Below, piece after piece: positions 27,222-35,902 of a DNA stretch of 64,000 bases (position 1 is the first letter of the stretch; each line of letters opens with the position of its first letter). This DNA is from PFL25 sp046260155 (GTDB taxonomy: Bacteria; Chloroflexota; Anaerolineae; Anaerolineales; UBA4823). The translations under genes were made by a program, and so were the position numbers. The notes beneath the pieces are model-generated. The model searched no databases and was not told the DNA's origin. It saw only the letters and a program-made list of their open reading frames with translations. Location of the stretch: contig JBJYXV010000042.1 of NCBI GenBank assembly GCA_046260155.1, forward strand, positions 141,948 to 205,947. The letters are read 5' to 3'.

Positions 27222-28211
27222 TTAAGCCACTTTGATGACCAGATTGCCAATTTTTTGACCTGTTTCGACATACTTGTGAGCATCAACGATTTGATCCAGA
27301 CAATAAACCCTGTCAATCACTGCTTTTAATTTTCCTTCTTCAATCAGGCTCCTGAGAAAATTCAAATCTGATGTACTACCGCTCGCGGTTTCCATGATTA
27401 CTCTCTTGCTGCTGGTCATCCTGGTCAGCGGTCCCCGAATCAGCTGTCCTTTGACCGGATTGGCCAAGAGATAGGTCCCATCTTTTTTGATCGATCTTGC
27501 ACTTTGTGAAAACGAAACCGTTCCCACCACATCAAAGATCACATCGTATACCTCACCCCGCTTGGTGAAATCTTCTTTAGTGTAATCAACCACCTGGTCC
27601 GCACCGATTGAACGCAGCATATCCAATTTATCCGTGCTGTCCACGGCAGTCACTTCGACCCCAAAATGCTTGGCCAATTGGACTGCGAATGTACCAATAC
27701 TTCCGCCTGCACCATTAATCAAGATTTTTTGTCCTTCCTGAAGATTCCCTTTGCGGAGAAAATGCAATGCATCCCGACCTCCAAAAGGAACCGCGGCAGC
27801 CTGCTCGTAAGTCATATTGGTTGGTTTGATCGCCACTCCCCCTTCCATCTCTCCGGGTTGTTCTGGTAAACAGATATACTCAGCGTTAGCACCAAATCCC
27901 ATCCCTGCGGATCCATAAACCTGATCACCTGGTTTGAACAATCTTACATCCGCGCCAACTGCTTCAATTTCTCCTGCCAATTCAGTCCCAGGGATTGTAT
28001 TCTCTTTTGGTTTGCTGAACCCAATCCACATGCGCATGGGTAGATTGATGTAGAAGGGGAGTTTCAGACTGCGTAGTTCACAATCTCCCGCAGTGACTGT
28101 CGTTGCATGAATCTTTACCAGGACTTCATTCCGCTTTGGAGAAGGTTTATCTATCTCCTTGAGCTGCAGGACATCAGGTGGTCCATACCTTGTCCAAATA
28201 ATCGCTTTCAT
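27222..28211 (-). CDS. NAD(P)-dependent quinone oxidoreductase/MDR-family reductase
   Basis: 329-residue medium-chain dehydrogenase/reductase of the zinc-free quinone-reductase branch (qor/YhdH type). ATG 28211 is preceded by TAGGAG at 7-nt spacing, giving MKAIIWTRYGPPDVLQL. Rossmann motif ILINGAGGSIGTFAVQLAKHF and the signature VTAVDSTDKLDMLRSIGADQVVDY, with C-terminal KAVIDRVYCLDQIVDAHKYVETGQKIGNLVIKV. The zinc-ligand cysteines of alcohol dehydrogenases are absent. It probably reduces quinones or enones with NADPH; substrate unknown. Divergent from the Crp/Fnr gene. Confidence 0.88.
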   Translation of the reverse strand: MKAIIWTRYGPPDVLQLKEIDKPSPKRNEVLVKIHATTVTAGDCELRSLKLPFYINLPMRMWIGFSKPKENTIPGTELAGEIEAVGADVRLFKPGDQVYGSAGMGFGANAEYICLPEQPGEMEGGVAIKPTNMTYEQAAAVPFGGRDALHFLRKGNLQEGQKILINGAGGSIGTFAVQLAKHFGVEVTAVDSTDKLDMLRSIGADQVVDYTKEDFTKRGEVYDVIFDVVGTVSFSQSARSIKKDGTYLLANPVKGQLIRGPLTRMTSSKRVIMETASGSTSDLNFLRSLIEEGKLKAVIDRVYCLDQIVDAHKYVETGQKIGNLVIKVA

Positions 28212-28394
28212 TAGTTCACTCCTAACTATTTTCATCTAGTTTCCTAGAGGTTAGTTTACATCAAGATACCTGGCAAAACAACCTCGAGATACCAGATGAA
28301 GCTTTTCCGACACAACCTCAGAAACAAGGGTCATATTTGGAGATGGATTTAGAATTCTCTTCCTTCATAGTAAAATCAATGGGATAATTTAAAG

Positions 28395-29069
28395 ATGATT
28401 GATCCCGACCAGTTTGCACGTGTAACCCGTTCAATTTCCTTCCTGAAGGATGCAGAACCAGAGCTGCTGCAGGAGTTCAAGCAACACGCTTACCTGGCGC
28501 GCATTCCTACCGGTAAGGACATTTTCCTCGAGGGAGATCAGGTCGAGGCAATCGCCTTACTCATCTCCGGTGTCGTCAGAGTATACAATATCGGAGTAAC
28601 CGGTCGCGAGATCACTCTCTACCGTTTTGGCCTGGGTGATTCCTGTATCCTGAGCGCCAATGCGATTTTTAACCAGGCAACCTTTCCCGCAATCGCCACA
28701 GTAGAAGAGGAAGCTGAGGCTGTGATGATCCCGGCAGATAATTTTCGGGACTGGGTCAATCGATATGAATTATGGCGTAATTTCATAATCAACCTTTTAT
28801 CCCAGCGTTTAACCAGCCTGATGGCAGTGATCGATGAGGTCGCTTTTCAACGCATGGACACCCGCATAGCCGCGCTGCTGCTCCAGCGTTCCCAGATTGA
28901 AAACCCGATCAACATCACCCACCAGGAGATCGCTGCCGAGTTGGGCAGCTCGCGGGAGGTAATCAGCCGTATCCTTGAAGAATTTACCAGGCAGGGAATC
29001 ATCCGCACTATGCGGGGGACGATAGAAATAATTGATCCCGTTGCACTGCGAAACCTGGCAGTTTTGTGA
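28395..29069 (+). CDS. Crp/Fnr-family transcriptional regulator
   Basis: 224-residue regulator: cyclic-nucleotide-binding-type beta barrel (about 15-130, ISGVVRVYNIGVTGREITLYRFGLGDSCIL) and HTH_Crp domain (about 150-220, INITHQEIAAELGSSREVISRILEEFTRQGIIRTMRGTIEI). The Cys residues expected for an FNR iron-sulfur cluster and the cAMP-contact Arg-Ser of Crp are not evident, so the signal may be haem/NO (Dnr/NnrR-like) or redox. The gene ends inside a palindrome at 29065-29079 that is ideally placed to let this protein control the next gene. Confidence 0.88.
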   Translation: MIDPDQFARVTRSISFLKDAEPELLQEFKQHAYLARIPTGKDIFLEGDQVEAIALLISGVVRVYNIGVTGREITLYRFGLGDSCILSANAIFNQATFPAIATVEEEAEAVMIPADNFRDWVNRYELWRNFIINLLSQRLTSLMAVIDEVAFQRMDTRIAALLLQRSQIENPINITHQEIAAELGSSREVISRILEEFTRQGIIRTMRGTIEIIDPVALRNLAVL

Positions 29070-29106
29070 CATTGTCACAGACAAAACCCCCAAGATTTTA
29101 TATAAT
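29065..29106 (+). promoter_or_regulatory. Crp/Fnr-type palindrome at about -41 of the DUF2892 promoter
   Basis: Perfect TGTGAC-ATT-GTCACA (29065-29079), nested in a larger GTTTTGT...ACAAAAC repeat, centred about 29072. TATAAT at 29101-29106 predicts transcription from near 29113, placing the centre at about -41, the class II activator position. No good -35 hexamer is present, as expected for an activated promoter. Confidence 0.65.
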
Positions 29107-29146
29107 CATCACAATTAAAAGCATAAATCGCTAAGGAGAAATTGAA

Positions 29147-29374
29147 ATGAATCCATTAATAAAATTTTTGGCCTCCCCCGCCGGTCGAATCGTGCGTGTT
29201 GTCGCTGGTATCGCTCTGGTTTTATGGGGTATCCTCGGATTAAGTGGGACAGCAGGTATTGTTGTTGCCGTCATCGGAGCGGTTCCCCTATTGGCAGGTA
29301 TATTTGACTTCTGCGTTTTTGCACCCCTGTTCGGCGCGCCATTCAGTGGACCAAAAATCCGGGCAGAAAAATAA
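29147..29374 (+). CDS. DUF2892 small membrane protein
   Basis: 75-residue DUF2892 (YgaP transmembrane-type) protein: two hydrophobic helices (about 14-34 and 37-58), RVVAGIALVLWGILG and VIGAVPLLAGIFDFCVFAPLFG. The family is often associated with rhodanese or sulfur/oxidative-stress genes and is often under a Crp/Fnr regulator. AGGAGAAATTG lies ahead of ATG 29147. A terminator follows, so it is a single-gene unit. Confidence 0.85.
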   Translation: MNPLIKFLASPAGRIVRVVAGIALVLWGILGLSGTAGIVVAVIGAVPLLAGIFDFCVFAPLFGAPFSGPKIRAEK

Positions 29375-29395
29375 GTAATTGTTGGAATATCTATT

Positions 29396-29431
29396 GGCAC
29401 CTCATCAAATTAAACTGAGGTGCCATTTTTT
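29396..29431 (+). terminator. Rho-independent terminator after DUF2892
   Basis: GGCACCTCA / TGAGGTGCC perfect 9-bp stem, 11-nt loop, then ATTTTTT. Confidence 0.88.
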
Positions 29432-29616
29432 CTCCGATAGACACTTCACAAATTAGTTGACAAAGATCCAACCACCTGGCGTAACCTTTACCGCACAATC
29501 AGCGGGAGGATGATCAGGAGATACGTTTATTTAATGACTTTGATAGTGTAAAATCTGTGATCTATCAGCTTGGGCCAGATATTCTTTGACGCCAAGTACT
29601 CAGGAGGTATTTCAAA

Positions 29617-30096
29617 TTGAGGAGAGAATTTCAATTATCAGTCCTTGTGATCCTTCTCAGCCTGCTATTGCTCATTTTCACAGGTTGCAGTACCAAAGAT
29701 TCAATCGGGGAATTCCAGTCAGTTACAGGGTTGTATGAGAGCTGCCCAGGTGAGTGTGGCAGTCCTTCAACCTGTGAAGGCAAGCCCGCGAAAGTCTGGG
29801 GTTACCTGGATGTGCATAATGTCTTCGAAGATCCTCAGGGAGGAAACGAAAAGGCGCGTTTTGTGATTGCAGGAGAATTAGATGATCAAGGCTTTGGCAC
29901 GGGCAAAGTGATCGAAGTGATCCCAAACCAGGAAAGTGATCAATCTGCTCTATTTGACAAACTGGAGACCATAGATGCAACCTCAAAAGTCTTCATTACC
30001 GGAACAGTAACCGGTTATGATGCACCGACCAACCTCAGCTGTGAAAGGTTGATCAGCCTGGAAATCGATGGGGAAAATAGTGTAGAAATTAGATAA
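29617..30096 (+). CDS. Small secreted lipoprotein
   Basis: 159-residue predicted lipoprotein: basic N terminus, hydrophobic segment and FTGC lipobox (Cys near residue 24), then a Cys-rich segment (SCPGECGSPSTCEG) and an OB-fold-like beta-rich domain (KPAKVWGYLDVHNVF ... VFITGTVTGYDAPTNLSCER). TTG 29617 follows AGGAGG at 10-nt spacing. The second part resembles small OB-fold domains used in periplasmic binding, but no family match is certain. Outer location inferred from the lipobox. Confidence 0.7.
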   Translation: MRREFQLSVLVILLSLLLLIFTGCSTKDSIGEFQSVTGLYESCPGECGSPSTCEGKPAKVWGYLDVHNVFEDPQGGNEKARFVIAGELDDQGFGTGKVIEVIPNQESDQSALFDKLETIDATSKVFITGTVTGYDAPTNLSCERLISLEIDGENSVEIR

Positions 30097-30540
30097 CCAA
30101 TTTCGAAGCGAAAGAATTTCCTGGATTTGGAGATTTTCGGGGAAAGTTAACGCTTTGCATGATTAAATCTAACAGGACGAAAAGGATGATTACCAGGCCC
30201 TGACCACCTGCAGGAAATCGGACGGCACCCACCAAATCCAGCCCGTTTGAGAGTACACGGAGGAAATAAGCACTTGATCATAATCCACCAGTATTGCCAA
30301 CACTACCAAACAAGTTGGAGCTGTTTGACTTGCAGCTGCGATGGTATTTGATTCTCAATCCGGCTTCCGTCTTGGATGGCGCAGACCACAGGCGGGTAGC
30401 GAGCAGTTCGCCCTTTATAATGCAAAATAAAGCTTAGGAATCCATCTATACCTGTCCCAATATTGATCTAAGCCAAGATTGGAACTGCAATGGAAAATCC
30501 GGTTTAGATGGACAATAAGCACCTTATCTAGGAGAGTACC
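30097..30540. other. Intergenic stretch, nothing recognised
   Basis: No start signal or plausible coding frame of useful length on either strand and no strong hairpin. The only usable signal is TAGGAGAGTACC just ahead of the DUF1684 GTG start. Confidence 0.5.
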
Positions 30541-31080
30541 GTGAGTGAATTGATAGAATTTCGAGCCTCAAAAGATGAATTCTTCGCAACAGATCATCAC
30601 AGCCCTCTGACCGACGATCAACAGCAGGGTTTTACTGGTTTGGAATATTTCCCGGAAAATCCAGACCTGCGGTTAAAGCTGGAGGTAGGAGAATTTGCGG
30701 AAAAGGACAGTATCGAAATGCAGACCTCGACCGGGGACATCCAGACACACCTCCGCTACGGTAAGATCCATTTCCAGGTTAACCATCAGGAAGTGGAACT
30801 AACCCTCTATAAAGATGCTCACGGTTTCTTCCTACCCTTCGTGGATGACCTGGCAGGGAGAGAGACCTACGGAGCCGGGCGCTACCTAGAACCGGAATTG
30901 CTGCCAGATGGGAAGGTGCTGGTTGATTTCAACTACGCCTATAATCCATACTGTGCCTATAATGACCTGTATTCCTGTCCCCTGACACCCTGGGAGAACC
31001 ATCTGAAGGTTCCGATCAGAGCAGGCGAGAAATTACCCTCCGGAAAGTGGGCAAATCACGAGACTTTTCAAAACAAGTAG
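30541..31080 (+). CDS. DUF1684 family protein
   Basis: 179-residue protein of family DUF1684, often near fatty-acid or heme-like contexts; function unknown. Starts at GTG 30541 with TAGGAG ahead. Family landmarks: RASKDEFF at the N terminus, YFPENPDLRLKLEV, KDAHGFFLPFVDDLAGRETYGAGRYLE and DFNYAYNPYCAYNDLYSCPLTPWEN (the conserved metal/lysine-rich block), then LKVPIRAGEKLP. A decayed partial copy of the C-terminal half lies at 32439-32673. Confidence 0.85.
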   Translation: MSELIEFRASKDEFFATDHHSPLTDDQQQGFTGLEYFPENPDLRLKLEVGEFAEKDSIEMQTSTGDIQTHLRYGKIHFQVNHQEVELTLYKDAHGFFLPFVDDLAGRETYGAGRYLEPELLPDGKVLVDFNYAYNPYCAYNDLYSCPLTPWENHLKVPIRAGEKLPSGKWANHETFQNK

Positions 31081-31560
31081 GAGGAGTTAATTTTAGATCA
31101 GCTTGTAAATGGAATTTACATCGAATGTTTTATTTTGGAGCTATTCCTTGAACCCGGATCAGCTCCTTGTTGTATAATGTAAAAATCAATAGAATACCTT
31201 CTTAATGGGGAAAAAACTCTCTTGAAACCCTTGGTAAATTCGTGATTGGAGATTCACCCAGAAGTATAATTTTATTCAGTTCATGATAAAAATAACAGAT
31301 AGAGATCCAGGAAAAAGCTTTTTGCAAGAATAGACTCTGGTATCAGGTATCTCACTACTGAAGTATAGAACACTTCCCTGGATTTCAACCTCACTTAAAT
31401 TCTCGATAATCCCAGATAGATCTTCAACTTGAGAACGAAACAGATCAAATTGTAAGAGCCAAAATTTCCCAAGATCCGAAATAAAGTTTCTCTATTACTC
31501 GATCAGCATGAGATATTAAATATTTGAATTTTTGCCACAGTGGGATGCCAGGAGAATCTA
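31081..31560. other. AT-rich intergenic stretch, nothing recognised
   Basis: No coding frame, hairpin or recognisable RNA. A ribosome site (CCAGGAGAATCTA) at the right edge serves the lipoprotein gene. Confidence 0.5.
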
Positions 31561-32346
31561 ATGAAAACATTTAAAGGGCTGATCGTATTGTTCGTTTTCT
31601 CGAGTATCATAGTCTCTTGTTCCCAACCTGGTACCAAAGAACAAGCATTCACCGCTCAAAATATATTGGCTGAAACAGGACAAAAAGAGTGGGACCTTAT
31701 CGTTTGGGGTGATTCCGATATGGACCCGGCTTATATGTTTTATTCTGATTATTTCGAAGAAGATCTGGGCATTAAAATTGTCACCCACATTGAAACCGAT
31801 GACATTGATTTTATCGAGATCCCAGATGCCCTGGAGGATCAGGATTTGAGAGATCTGATAAAAGATGGGGATATCATCGCATTTAACATCCCGATTGTCC
31901 GTCCATCTACAGGTGGGGCATGTTTTGATATTAGGAAGGACCTGATCAATGACGGGTGTTTCGATGTATCACTGGATGAATTCACAGAAACAACTCAACG
32001 CACAATCCAGGAGATTAAAAGCCTGGTGGGAGAGAAAGGAGCGATGATCCGCCTCCAAAACTCTTATGTTCCGTTAAAACTTTTTGAGGGGACTCAAGGA
32101 TCGGAGGATCGATCGCAAGGTTGCTTTGAATGTTTTGCAGAATATTTTTCGGCCCAGGCGGAAATTGCAACTGAAGAAGGGATACCATTAGTAGACGTGT
32201 TTACTTTATTTCACGGAGAGAACCACCAACAGGATCCATATGAAAAGGGTTACATAAGTGCTGATAATATTCATGTAAATCGCCCTGGGGCAGAAGAAAT
32301 AGCGAAACTATATCGCCAGGTTGGTTATGAATACTGGAAACCTTGA
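31561..32346 (+). CDS. SGNH/GDSL-type lipoprotein hydrolase
   Basis: 261-residue lipoprotein. ATG 31561 (AGGAGAATC ahead) gives a signal peptide with lipobox VSC (Cys near residue 20). The body has a WGDSDMDPAY block (block I GDS nucleophile) and, near the C terminus, SADNIHVNRPGAEEIAKLY with the D-x-x-H of block V; the intervening region is shorter and divergent from classic GDSL enzymes, but the nucleophile and catalytic Asp/His positions are kept. Substrate unknown, ester or polysaccharide acetate likely. Lies in the decayed region. Confidence 0.7.
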   Translation: MKTFKGLIVLFVFSSIIVSCSQPGTKEQAFTAQNILAETGQKEWDLIVWGDSDMDPAYMFYSDYFEEDLGIKIVTHIETDDIDFIEIPDALEDQDLRDLIKDGDIIAFNIPIVRPSTGGACFDIRKDLINDGCFDVSLDEFTETTQRTIQEIKSLVGEKGAMIRLQNSYVPLKLFEGTQGSEDRSQGCFECFAEYFSAQAEIATEEGIPLVDVFTLFHGENHQQDPYEKGYISADNIHVNRPGAEEIAKLYRQVGYEYWKP

Positions 32347-32438
32347 AGTATCTAATACCAATTTAATAAGTCCAGAAATTGATTAACCGGTTAATTCCGA
32401 TTAGTCCACGAATCAAGCCTGCACCAATGATTTTTCCA

Positions 32439-32673
32439 TTAATAACATCAAAAGATACTCACGGCTTATTCTTGCTTAATATGGATGCCCTTGCTGGTAA
32501 AGGAACGCACGAAGAGGTATTATACGGAACTGGAATCACTTCCTGACGGGTTGTTGCTGGATGATTTCAACTATCCCTATAACATAATAAACGAAAATAC
32601 ATGGCCTGTATTCCCACCTCAGGAGGATCACCGCAAGGTCCCAATCAGAGGAGATGAGTATCTACCCACCTAA
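32439..32673 (+). pseudogene. Frameshifted remnant of a second DUF1684 gene
   Basis: Two frames together recreate the C-terminal half of DUF1684: one frame from 32439 reads SKDTHGLFLLNMDALAGKGT (compare KDAHGFFLPFVDDLAGRET), the other from about 32505 reads RYYTELESLPDGLLLDDFNY (compare RYLEPELLPDGKVLVDFNY), ending with HRKVPIRGDEYLPT. The break is near 32505-32515. No N-terminal half is found upstream, so this is a decayed duplicate of the intact gene 2 kb upstream. Confidence 0.8.
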
Positions 32674-32759
32674 GTGCAAGTTAAATCAGCAGCGATATAA
32701 AAAACTTTTCTGAAGCAAACTGAACTTTTTTAGTTTATATTTTTTGATCTTCGAACAAG

Positions 32760-33266
32760 TCATACATCCAGACGCATGATAAATTCCGCGAATTCATTGC
32801 CACTCGCGTGGGCATATCCTCTCTCAGTACCAACCAACCGAAACCTAATCTTCTCCAGTACGTGGATTGACCCGTTGTTGTCCTTAGCTGCCCAGGCATA
32901 TAGCGGACGAAATCACATCATTTCTAATAATAAAATAAGCGCCTGGGTGGCAATACCCTTACCCAAGAATTCACTACCCAGCCAATAGCTGACTTCACGC
33001 TCCCCCTCCATGACATAACTCAGGATGGGACCAGCCACCTGCCAATCATACAGGATGGTCTGGATGGGGATAACCCCATCGGCGAGAATTTTCTGCAAGT
33101 GGGTGTCAAATGATTGCAGGTCGGAGGGGTCTATTCTGGTAAAGGCAGCCATTTGATTGGCTTCCGTGTCCAGCTGGAATTTGAAGAAAAACGCTAAATC
33201 CACTGCTTCAACTTCTCGCAGCTTCACAACCTGTTTTGAATTCTTATCTTCAAACACATCAACCAC
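32760..33266 (-). pseudogene. GNAT (RimJ/RimL-type) acetyltransferase gene interrupted by one TGA
   Basis: 168-codon frame encoding a typical GNAT: N-terminal VVKLREVEAVDLAFFFKFQ, catalytic core EVSYWLGSEFLGKGIATQAL, then after an in-frame TGA (32913-32915) the rest RPLYAWAAKDNNGSIHVLEK and RLVGTERGYAHASGNEFAEF. The stop lies between the acetyl-CoA-binding core and the last two helices, so the C-terminal third would not be made. Only a single base change or read error is needed. GTG 33266 is the nearest start but has no ribosome site. Confidence 0.8.
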
Positions 33267-33396
33267 TATAATTCAAAATTCGGCCATCCTGGAACAAGAT
33301 TCGTCAATTATCGAAACAGTTTTATACTACAATATTTACCGCAGAAGTGAGCTCAAGAATTCAAAGGTTACAGAATTTCCTCATTACCCAACACTT

Positions 33397-33795
33397 ATGG
33401 ATTTCATTATACAGGAAACCAGAAATCATAAGATAGCAGTCATTGACTCGCCTGATCATGAAATCAAGAATGAACAGGAGGCCCTTGATGTTATTGCCGA
33501 AGCAGGATACTTAGGAGCTGAGGCAATCATCCTGCCCGCGGAAAACCTGATTAGTGATTTCTTTGATCTCAAAACGGGTGTTGCAGGCACCATCCTGCAG
33601 AAATTTTCTAATTACCGCATGAAATTAGCGATCCTCGGTGCATTCGAGCAGTATCAAAGCCGCAGTTTAGCTGCTTTTATCCGCGAATCCAACCGCGGGA
33701 ACCTGGTTTTCTTCGTACCCGATATCCATACCGCATTGGACCATCTATTTCCGGAAACTAAATCCAATGTTAGCCATCCCGAGGAGAAACCATGA
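33397..33795 (+). CDS. DUF4180 domain protein
   Basis: 132-residue protein. Start ATG 33397 (MDFIIQETRNHKIAVIDSPD) matches the usual family opening; the frame extends back to 33157 but only over the opposing acetyltransferase gene. Conserved blocks: NEQEALDVIAEAGYLGAEAIILPAENL, FFDLKTGVAGTILQKFSNYRMKLAI, SLAAFIRESNRGNLVFFVPD. Structures in the family have a thioredoxin- or STAS-like fold; function unknown. Its stop overlaps the nitrilase start by 4 nt, so the two are coupled. Confidence 0.82.
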   Translation: MDFIIQETRNHKIAVIDSPDHEIKNEQEALDVIAEAGYLGAEAIILPAENLISDFFDLKTGVAGTILQKFSNYRMKLAILGAFEQYQSRSLAAFIRESNRGNLVFFVPDIHTALDHLFPETKSNVSHPEEKP

Positions 33796-34757
33796 AAGAT
33801 GAGCAGACGATTGCAAAGGTCGCTGTGGTGCAGGCTGCACCGGTATTATTTAACCGGGAATCTACCGTAGAGAAATGCGTGCAGCTGATTGGTCAAGCCG
33901 CGAACCAAGATGCGCAGCTGGTTTTATTCCCCGAAGCCTTCATCCCCGCCTACCCGCGCGGCCTGAGCTTTGGCATGCTGGTCGGGAGCCGCAGTGCAGA
34001 GGGTCGCCTCCTCTGGCAGCGCTACTGGGAGAATTCAGTGACGATCCCTGGTCCTGCGACCGGGGCACTTGGCGAGGCAGCGCGCGAGGCGGGCATTTAT
34101 CTGGCGGTGGGTGTGATCGAGCGTGATGACCAGTACAGCGGTGGGACGCTTTTCTGCACCCTGGTTTACTTTGGACCCAACGGGCAGATACTCGGCAAAC
34201 ACCGCAAGCTGAAACCCACCGCCGCAGAACGATTGATCTGGGGTGAAGGAGATGGCAGCACACTAACCGTTATTCCCACACCGCTGGGGAAAGTCGGTGG
34301 GCTGATTTGTTGGGAAAACTATATGCCTCTGGCGCGCATGGCAATGTATGGGAAAGGTGTGGAAATTTACCTGGCACCCACTGCGGACCAGCGCGACACA
34401 TGGCAGGCGAGCTTGCAGCACATCGCACAGGAGGGCCGCTGCTTCGTGTTGGGTTGCAACCAGTATGTCACTCGGGACATGTATCCTTCCGATCTACACA
34501 ATCACCCAGAAATAGAAAATATGCCGGAGGTGTTGTGCCGGGGAGGCAGTGTGATCATCTCCCCGATGGGTAAAAATATCGCAGGACCGTTATATGGCGA
34601 AGAAGGTATTCTCTATGCTGACCTGGACCTGGGCGAGGTCGTCCGCTCGAAGGTTGATTTTGACGTGGTGGGGCATTACGCCCGGCCGGATGTCTTCCAG
34701 CTGCTGGTTAACGAGCAGCCAGCTGAAGCGGTCAAGTACAAAGGATTCCAGGAATGA
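33792..34757 (+). CDS. Nitrilase (carbon-nitrogen hydrolase superfamily)
   Basis: 321-residue nitrilase-branch enzyme hydrolysing nitriles to carboxylic acids and ammonia in the cytoplasm. Catalytic triad visible as Glu48 (LFPEAFIP), Lys139 (KHRKLKPT) and Cys173 (LICWENYMP), with the branch-1 specific HRKLKPTAAERLIWGEGDGS segment. It begins inside the stop of the DUF4180 gene (ATGA overlap). Typical nitrilase length is 300-360. GC content of this gene is visibly higher than that of its neighbours, so it may have been acquired or conserved under selection. Confidence 0.92.
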   Translation: MKDEQTIAKVAVVQAAPVLFNRESTVEKCVQLIGQAANQDAQLVLFPEAFIPAYPRGLSFGMLVGSRSAEGRLLWQRYWENSVTIPGPATGALGEAAREAGIYLAVGVIERDDQYSGGTLFCTLVYFGPNGQILGKHRKLKPTAAERLIWGEGDGSTLTVIPTPLGKVGGLICWENYMPLARMAMYGKGVEIYLAPTADQRDTWQASLQHIAQEGRCFVLGCNQYVTRDMYPSDLHNHPEIENMPEVLCRGGSVIISPMGKNIAGPLYGEEGILYADLDLGEVVRSKVDFDVVGHYARPDVFQLLVNEQPAEAVKYKGFQE

Positions 34758-34805
34758 CTTGGTTTTGTCAACAAACCGCGCTTATGCGGGCTGAGGAGTC
34801 AGTCC

Positions 34806-35336
34806 ATGCCAATCTCACTTGATGCTTCAAATACAGCCCTATTGGTGATCGATGTCCAGAATGGTTTATTCTCGAAGACAACACCTATTTATAAGGCAGA
34901 AGATTTATTGGGAAATATAAACACGCTCAGTAAGCAGTTTTCACAAGCTGGAAAACCTGTCTTCTTCATCCAACACTCAAACCAAAATCTACTGCTCAGG
35001 GAATCTGAAAATTGGCAGATTCATCCCAAATTGAACATCACCCATAAGGATATAGTCATCCACAAAACTCATGGAAATGCCTTTGAGGGAACCAATCTCA
35101 AGGCTGAACTTGATCAGCGCGGTATTGAGTGCTTGCTTGTGACTGGACTTGTGACAAATGGCTGTGTGCGGGCAACCTGTATTGGTGCCTGTGAATTGGG
35201 ATACCGGGTTGTACTCGTAGAAGACGGTCACAGCACATATATCAGGAATGCCTCCAAAGTGATCAATGAATGGAATCGCAAGCTGGGTGATGGAATTGTT
35301 GAGCTTTACCCAACTGCAAGCATCATGATCAATTAA
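34806..35336 (+). CDS. Isochorismatase-family cysteine hydrolase
   Basis: 176-residue protein with the three-residue site Asp16 (LLVIDVQNG), Lys87 (IHKTHGNAF) and Cys120 (GLVTNGCVRATC). The family hydrolyses amides (nicotinamide, N-carbamoyl compounds) or isochorismate. Length and the VTNGCVRATC sequence point to the nicotinamidase/cysteine-hydrolase side, not entB-type isochorismatases. It follows the nitrilase by 48 nt in the same direction, consistent with a nitrile-amide degradation set. Confidence 0.88.
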   Translation: MPISLDASNTALLVIDVQNGLFSKTTPIYKAEDLLGNINTLSKQFSQAGKPVFFIQHSNQNLLLRESENWQIHPKLNITHKDIVIHKTHGNAFEGTNLKAELDQRGIECLLVTGLVTNGCVRATCIGACELGYRVVLVEDGHSTYIRNASKVINEWNRKLGDGIVELYPTASIMIN

Positions 35337-35662
35337 TGAACGCTGCTGTCACCAGCCGCAATTTAACCATACTACCCGCTGATCAAATTGAATGGATCAC
35401 CAACCGCATTATTCCGTTCATCTTCAATTCATAGCAGTTTTCTCCAATCGTGTTTTGACCAAATCCAGCCTTAGATTCTCCCAGCTGAACAATTAACCCA
35501 CCGAATAATCCTTTTGGGGTATGACACTAATACCACCTTGCATGTATGCTGAAGGTGGAAATATTGCGAACCAATGGTCGTTGCCCGGTCTCGGTAATCT
35601 GGCGATCCATCCAGGCTTCCTGATCCCCAATTTACCAGATCCCAGAAAAGGAGGAACTCTTG
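35337..35662. other. Intergenic stretch with a 32-codon open frame
   Basis: An ATG overlapping the preceding TAA at 35336 opens a 32-codon frame to 35434, unrecognised and possibly a remnant. The rest shows no gene; a good AGGAGG site precedes the ABC fragment at its right edge. Confidence 0.4.
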
Positions 35663-35878
35663 ATGCTCGCTGAAGAAAAGCAAGCAGTTGTACAAACGGA
35701 AGAAAGCAGAAAGGATGGTAATTTACTGGATACTCCACCAGGAGTCCAAAACGAGATCGTGATCAAAGACCTGGTGAAGAAATTTGACGATATTACCGCA
35801 GTCGATGGGCTGAACCTAGGCCCTCGAGCTACCCGGTTCTCGTCCAGGAAAGTCATCAGCGGTCAGGGAAAAATTTAA
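35663..35878 (+). pseudogene. N-terminal stub of an ABC-transporter ATPase gene
   Basis: A good ribosome site (AAGGAGGAACTC) and ATG 35663 lead into a leader-like N terminus and then IVIKDLVKKFDDITAVDGLNL, the first strand of an ABC ATPase (compare 'VKDLVKKFGDFTAVDGL'). The frame then runs into GPRATRFSSRKVISG without a Walker A motif and stops at 35878, so only about 50 residues of the ATPase remain. No further ATPase sequence follows. Confidence 0.75.
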
Positions 35879-35902
35879 TAATACATCTTGGAGGCAAATG
35901 AG

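Noticed and set aside
32760..33266. Frameshift in the acetyltransferase gene
   Set aside because: Both halves are in the same frame; the break is a single TGA codon, so it is a nonsense codon and not a frameshift.
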